Of a stretch of DNA of 64,000 nucleotides, positions 60,730-64,000 are shown piece after piece (positions within the stretch are counted from its first letter, which is position 1; every line of letters starts with the position of its first letter). This DNA is from SKLM01 sp964575455 (GTDB lineage Bacteria; Chloroflexota; Anaerolineae; B4-G1): the NCBI GenBank assembly GCA_964575455.1, contig CAZNRX010000001.1:145168-209167 (forward strand), written 5' to 3'. The notes under the pieces are model-generated. The model had not been told where the DNA came from, did not search any database, and was given only the letters and a program-made list of their open reading frames with translations. The position numbers were made by a program, and so were the translations under genes.

Positions 60730-62103
60730 ATGGTACGCGACGTTATCCTGCCCAAGCTGGGACAGACGATGGAGCAGGGCACCATCGTCGAGTGGTTGAA
60801 GGAGGAGGGCGACCCCATCGACCGTGGCGAGGTGCTCTTCACGGTCGAATCGGACAAGGCGACGCTCGAGGTCGAGGCGCCGACGCGCGGCTTCCTGCGC
60901 AAGATCCTGGTGCCGGCTGGGGAGTCGGCCCGGGTGTTGACCCCTGTGGCGCTGATCACCCGCGAGCCGGACGAGGACCTATCGGGGTACGAGGCGGAGG
61001 CAGTTCCCTCTGTCGGGACGGGGGGCGCTCCACCCGCAGCCCCGGCCGAGCCCGAGGAGCCCGCGGCTGAGCGCCGGCCGGGCGAGAGGGAGCGCGTCTT
61101 TGCCTCGCCGCGGGCGCGGAAGCTGGCCCGCGAGGAGGGGGTGGCGCTGGCCGACGTGCAGGGGACCGGCCCCAAGGGGCGCATTGTCGAGCGCGATGTG
61201 GAGGGGTATCTCCAGCGGCGGCCAGAGGTCACGCCCGTGGCCCGACGGCTGGCGGAGCGCGAGGGCGTGGACCTCCAGGCGGTGGAGCCCATCGGCCTGG
61301 GCGGACGCATCATGAAGGAGGACGTGGAGCGCGCTCTTGCCGAGAGAGAGGAACCGATCTCGGTCGAAGCGCCGCCGGAGCCCGCCGCAGCGCGGGCCGA
61401 GGTCCCCATACGCGGCGTTCGCGCCCGCATCGCCGGCCGCATGCACGCCAGCCACCAGGTCACCGCGCCCGTCACCCTCACCACCGAGGTCGACGCGACG
61501 GCCTTCGTGGAGCTGAGGGAGCGCCTCAAGGCCAGCCTGGTCGACGAGCTGGGCTTCAACCTGGGCTACAACGACCTGCTGATCAAGCTGGTGGCGCACG
61601 CCCTGCAGGACTTCCCCTACATGAACGCCCGCCTAGAGCGTGATCCCTCTGAGGATCTCATCGGACGGGCGATCCGTCATCTGGAGCGCGTGCACGTGGG
61701 GCTGGCCGTCGATACCGAGCGCGGCCTGCTCGTACCGGTGGTGCGGGACGCGGATCAGAAGAGCCTGACGGAGATTGCGCGCAGCGTGAGAGAGCTGATC
61801 GATGGCGCGCAGTCGGGCAGCGCCACGCCGGACGAGCTGAGCGGCAGCACATTCACCATTACGAACCTGGGGATGTACGACGTCGACGCCTTCACCCCCA
61901 TCATCAACCTGCCCGAGGTGGCCATCCTGGGCGCGGGACGGATCAAGCCCGAGCCCAGCGTGGTGGGCGATGAGATCGTCATCCGCCAGAGGCTCTGGCT
62001 GAGCCTCACGTTCGATCATCGTCTGGTCGATGGTGCGCCGGCCGCCCGGTTCCTCCAGCGCGTCAAGCAGCTTGTCGAGGAGCCTTATCTCTTGCTTGCA
62101 TGA
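60730..62103 (+). CDS. Dihydrolipoamide acyltransferase (E2) with two peripheral-subunit-binding domains
   Basis: The 457-residue protein has one lipoyl domain (K43 in ESDKATLEV), a Pro/Ala-rich linker, then two consecutive E3/E1-binding domains: ASPRARKLAREEGVALADVQ (about 122-160) and VTPVARRLAEREGVDLQAVE (about 165-203). The catalytic domain carries FDHRLVDGAPA with His near 430 and Asp near 434. It transfers the acyl group to CoA and forms the complex core. Two binding domains are uncommon; most bacterial E2 chains have one. ATG follows TAGGAGG. Confidence 0.9.
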   Translation: MVRDVILPKLGQTMEQGTIVEWLKEEGDPIDRGEVLFTVESDKATLEVEAPTRGFLRKILVPAGESARVLTPVALITREPDEDLSGYEAEAVPSVGTGGAPPAAPAEPEEPAAERRPGERERVFASPRARKLAREEGVALADVQGTGPKGRIVERDVEGYLQRRPEVTPVARRLAEREGVDLQAVEPIGLGGRIMKEDVERALAEREEPISVEAPPEPAAARAEVPIRGVRARIAGRMHASHQVTAPVTLTTEVDATAFVELRERLKASLVDELGFNLGYNDLLIKLVAHALQDFPYMNARLERDPSEDLIGRAIRHLERVHVGLAVDTERGLLVPVVRDADQKSLTEIARSVRELIDGAQSGSATPDELSGSTFTITNLGMYDVDAFTPIINLPEVAILGAGRIKPEPSVVGDEIVIRQRLWLSLTFDHRLVDGAPAARFLQRVKQLVEEPYLLLA

Positions 62104-62439
62104 GCCACAGGTCTCTACGTCATGCTCACACTGGATCCGCGGGACTCAAGAAGCTTGTTTCTCAACCTCATGCAGGGCGGGTTTCTGTAAGGGTAGCGGC
62201 CCCCGCCGAAACTGGGTTGAGCCAGCTCTCCCACCCGGACCCCTCAAGGGGGGCACGAGTGTCTCATCACGGATTCGCAAGCCGCCAGAGGGTGGAGCCA
62301 TTCACCTTACGCTCCCAGCGGATCTGGGTTTGGGTCGCTTGACCCCAACCCGTGATCCGCAGCTGGAGCGTGAACGCCCGTGAGGTGAACAGCCGCCTCA
62401 AGCCTTCAGTTTCTCAAACAACACAGGAAAGGAGGATAC
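62104..62439. other. Intergenic region with a long imperfect hairpin
   Basis: No gene is seen in these 336 bases. From 62309 to 62371 an imperfect hairpin spans ACGCTCC ... GGAGCGT, containing AGCGGATC/GATCCGC and GGGTTtGGGT/ACCCcAACCC arms. The arms share words with the repeats at 63.7-63.9 kb. It lies 69 bases before the transaldolase-like gene. Confidence 0.6.
62309..62371. repeat. Long imperfect palindrome of the GGATC family
   Basis: ACGCTCC, AGCGGATC, GGGTT and GGGTC on the left pair with GACCC, AACCC, GATCCGC and GGAGCGT on the right around a cgctt-sized loop, with a few mismatches and bulges. Confidence 0.6.
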
Positions 62440-63696
62440 GTGAACACCTCGACTGAATTGACGCAAACTGTCAGAGCACTCGCCACCCAGGACTTCGAAC
62501 CCCACTACGGGGAGCTGGAGGGCGCCTTTGAATCCAGCTCCATCTGGGGGGGCGTCCGTGACCAGGGGTCCCGCCTCTGGCTCGACACCGGCGACATCGA
62601 GGGTGCGGCCCAACACTGGTGCCGGGAGTTCGAGGCCCTCACCACCAACAACACGCTTCTCAACCGGGAGGTCCAGAAGGGCATCTACGACGACCTCGTC
62701 GAGAGCTGTGCCGCTGCCTTGAGCGGCCTCCCCGACCTGGATCGCCAGCAGCTGGTGATCGAGATCGCCCTGGTGCTCAACGCCTATCACGGGCTCCGCT
62801 TGGTGGAGTGCTTCGATGCCCACGTCAGCGTCGAGCTCCACACCGACCTGGCCCACGACCTGGAGAGGACCGTCTGGTACGGCGGTCGGCTCTTCGAGAT
62901 CTGCCCGGAGCGCTTCATCGTCAAAGTGCCTCTCACGCCCCAGGGCTTCCTGGCGGCCCGGAAGCTGGGCTCTCAGGGGGTGAGGGTCAACTTCACGCTC
63001 GGCTTCTCCGCCCGTCAGAACTACCTGGCGGCGTCCCTGGCGGAGCCGGCCTTCGTCAACGTCTTCCTGGGACGGCTGAACGCGTTCATCGCCGACAATG
63101 GGCTGGGGGAGGGCGAGAACGTCGGCGAGCGGGCGACCATCGCCAGCCAGGAGGCGGTCGCGGGGCTGCGCCGTCGGGAGGGGCTGGAGACGCGGCAGAT
63201 CGCGGCCAGCATGAGGGGCGGGGAGCAGGTGGCGAAGCTGACCGGGGTGGACGTGATGACCATGCCCTTGAGCGCAGCGGAGACGTTCCTCTCCTCCGAG
63301 TCCCTGGCGGAGGAGGCCCGGCCCTTCGCCGAGCAGACGTATCCGGTGGACCTGCGGGCCGAGGCCGAGCCCCTGGTTCGCACGCTGTGGGACGTGCCGG
63401 ACCCGTTCCGGGCCGCCGTGCGTGAGCTGCGCGAGACGGCCCTGGAGGAGGCGTCAGGCGACGATCTGCGGGCCTTCTTCGACGCCCGCGGGTATGCCGG
63501 GCTCTTCCCCTCTTGGAGCGAGGCCGACGTGGAGGCGATCCAGGCCGACGGGAAGATCCCCGACTACGAGAGGTGGGCCTCCCGGCTGGAGGAGGACACG
63601 GTCGCCCTGGACGCCCTGATGAGCGCCTCGGGCCTGCACCACTTCGCGGCCGATCAGCGCGCCCTCGACGAGCGGATCGAGGAGCATTTGTCGTAG
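62440..63696 (+). CDS. Transaldolase-family protein
   Basis: The 418-residue protein has the class I aldolase features of transaldolases: IWGGVRDQGSRLWLDTGDIE, EALTTNNTLLNREVQ, the Schiff-base lysine K162 in FIVKVPLTPQG, and VRVNFTLGFSARQNYLAA and FVNVFLGRLNAFI. Residues beyond about 290 form an extra C-terminal region not found in short transaldolases. It may serve the pentose phosphate pathway or act as a sugar-phosphate aldolase. The start codon is GTG 62440 behind AAAGGAGG. Confidence 0.8.
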   Translation: MNTSTELTQTVRALATQDFEPHYGELEGAFESSSIWGGVRDQGSRLWLDTGDIEGAAQHWCREFEALTTNNTLLNREVQKGIYDDLVESCAAALSGLPDLDRQQLVIEIALVLNAYHGLRLVECFDAHVSVELHTDLAHDLERTVWYGGRLFEICPERFIVKVPLTPQGFLAARKLGSQGVRVNFTLGFSARQNYLAASLAEPAFVNVFLGRLNAFIADNGLGEGENVGERATIASQEAVAGLRRREGLETRQIAASMRGGEQVAKLTGVDVMTMPLSAAETFLSSESLAEEARPFAEQTYPVDLRAEAEPLVRTLWDVPDPFRAAVRELRETALEEASGDDLRAFFDARGYAGLFPSWSEADVEAIQADGKIPDYERWASRLEEDTVALDALMSASGLHHFAADQRALDERIEEHLS

Positions 63697-63721
63697 ACGG
63701 GAGCGGGGGGCATTCTCTGCC

Positions 63722-63880
63722 TATGGCTCCCAGCGGATCCGCGATCCGCTGGATCCGCAATCCGGCTGGAGCCCTCATCACGAATCCGGCTGGAGCCCTC
63801 ATCACGCTCGCTCCAGATCCGCGATCCGGCTGGAACCCTCATCATGCTCGCTCCGGATCCGCGATCCGGAGCCCGCTGGA
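63722..63880. repeat. Repeat cluster with 24- and 40-bp tandem units and palindromes
   Basis: A 24-bp unit (AATCCGGCTGGAGCC plus CTCATCACG) occurs twice without change at 63759-63782 and 63783-63806. A 40-bp unit (that sequence plus CTCGCTCCAGATCCGC) occurs at 63783-63822 and, slightly diverged, at 63823-63862. The last part forms the palindrome GCTCCGGATC-cgc-GATCCGGAGC. The rest of 63697-64000 contains no gene apart from the promoter below. Confidence 0.8.
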
Positions 63881-63934
63881 TTGCAAATCCAGCCCGAGCA
63901 TGGGGTGGGCTGGAGCGTGGGGTAGCCTGTCGTC

Positions 63935-63963
63935 TTGACCCCCTTACCGATCCGTAGTATAGT
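63935..63963 (+). promoter_or_regulatory. Promoter for a gene beyond the window
   Basis: TTGACC (63935-63940), 17-base spacer, TATAGT (63958-63963). No start codon with a ribosome-binding site follows before base 64000. Confidence 0.65.
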
Positions 63964-64000
63964 GCTGCTGACTGCCCCCATACAGGACCTTAGCCCACCG

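Overview
The window is high-GC bacterial chromosome that looks like Chloroflexota, probably Anaerolineae or a near relative. This is an inference from a murC-murB-ddl-ftsQ-ftsA-ftsZ cluster, nrdR close to a class II ribonucleotide reductase, stacks of GAF-domain histidine kinases, a fused E1 alpha/beta dehydrogenase, frequent GTG/TTG starts, and promoters of the form TTGNNN-N16/17-TATAAT. No 16S rRNA or other decisive marker is present.

Layout. 0-7 kb (+): peptidoglycan precursor and division genes (murC C-terminal part, murB, ddl, ftsQ, ftsA, ftsZ). 7.3-8.5 kb (-): a PatB/MalY-type C-S lyase. 8.6-14.4 kb (+): nrdR behind a promoter with two putative NrdR boxes, a C39-like protein, a DsrE-like protein, a decayed methyltransferase next to a 44-bp tandem repeat, a DUF4013 membrane protein, and nrdJ. 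14.4-29.9 kb (-): a trypsin-like protease and a stand-alone copy of its N-terminal domain; a long overlapping series (pgm, deoxynucleoside kinase, four-GAF histidine kinase, second deoxynucleoside kinase, GAF/PAS histidine kinase, AlaX-type editing protein, degenerate metallo-beta-lactamase-fold protein, TPR membrane protein); then glutamine synthetase and a glycosyltransferase.

30.2-39.8 kb (+): an eleven-gene cluster for a membrane-bound, complex-I-like respiratory enzyme. Its large subunit keeps both CxxC pairs of a [NiFe] site, so it reads as a group 4 (Mbh-type) energy-converting hydrogenase with three antiporter-like subunits. 40-46.4 kb (+): DedA/VTT protein, SLC13/CitT-type transporter with RCK_C domains, membrane-tethered UspA protein and a P2-type cation ATPase. 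46.6-51 kb: a divergent pair (pentaheme cytochrome c; ferric-reductase-like heme b/flavin protein) and hcp. 51-51.7 kb: three gene remnants in a row.

51.7-64 kb (+): secG, a solute-binding protein, tRNA-Leu(CAG) with its terminator, a DivIC/FtsB-like protein, a Cys-repeat anchored surface protein, bifunctional phosphoglucose/phosphomannose isomerase, a 153-bp MITE-like insertion with 10-bp target duplication, a DeoR regulator that probably controls itself and the adjoining fused-E1/E2 2-oxoacid dehydrogenase genes, a transaldolase-like protein and a repeat-rich end carrying a promoter for a gene outside the window.

Repeats stand out. A short ACGAAG-type repeat recurs at about eight sites between 2 and 29 kb, usually between genes but also inside a deoxynucleoside kinase (NTKGAKRDAKGTK) and over the C-terminus of the glycosyltransferase. 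A second family is built on GCTCCGGATC-cgc-GATCCGGAGC palindromes, and a third on GTGCCTGGCAC. No CRISPR array, intact insertion sequence, prophage or rRNA was seen.
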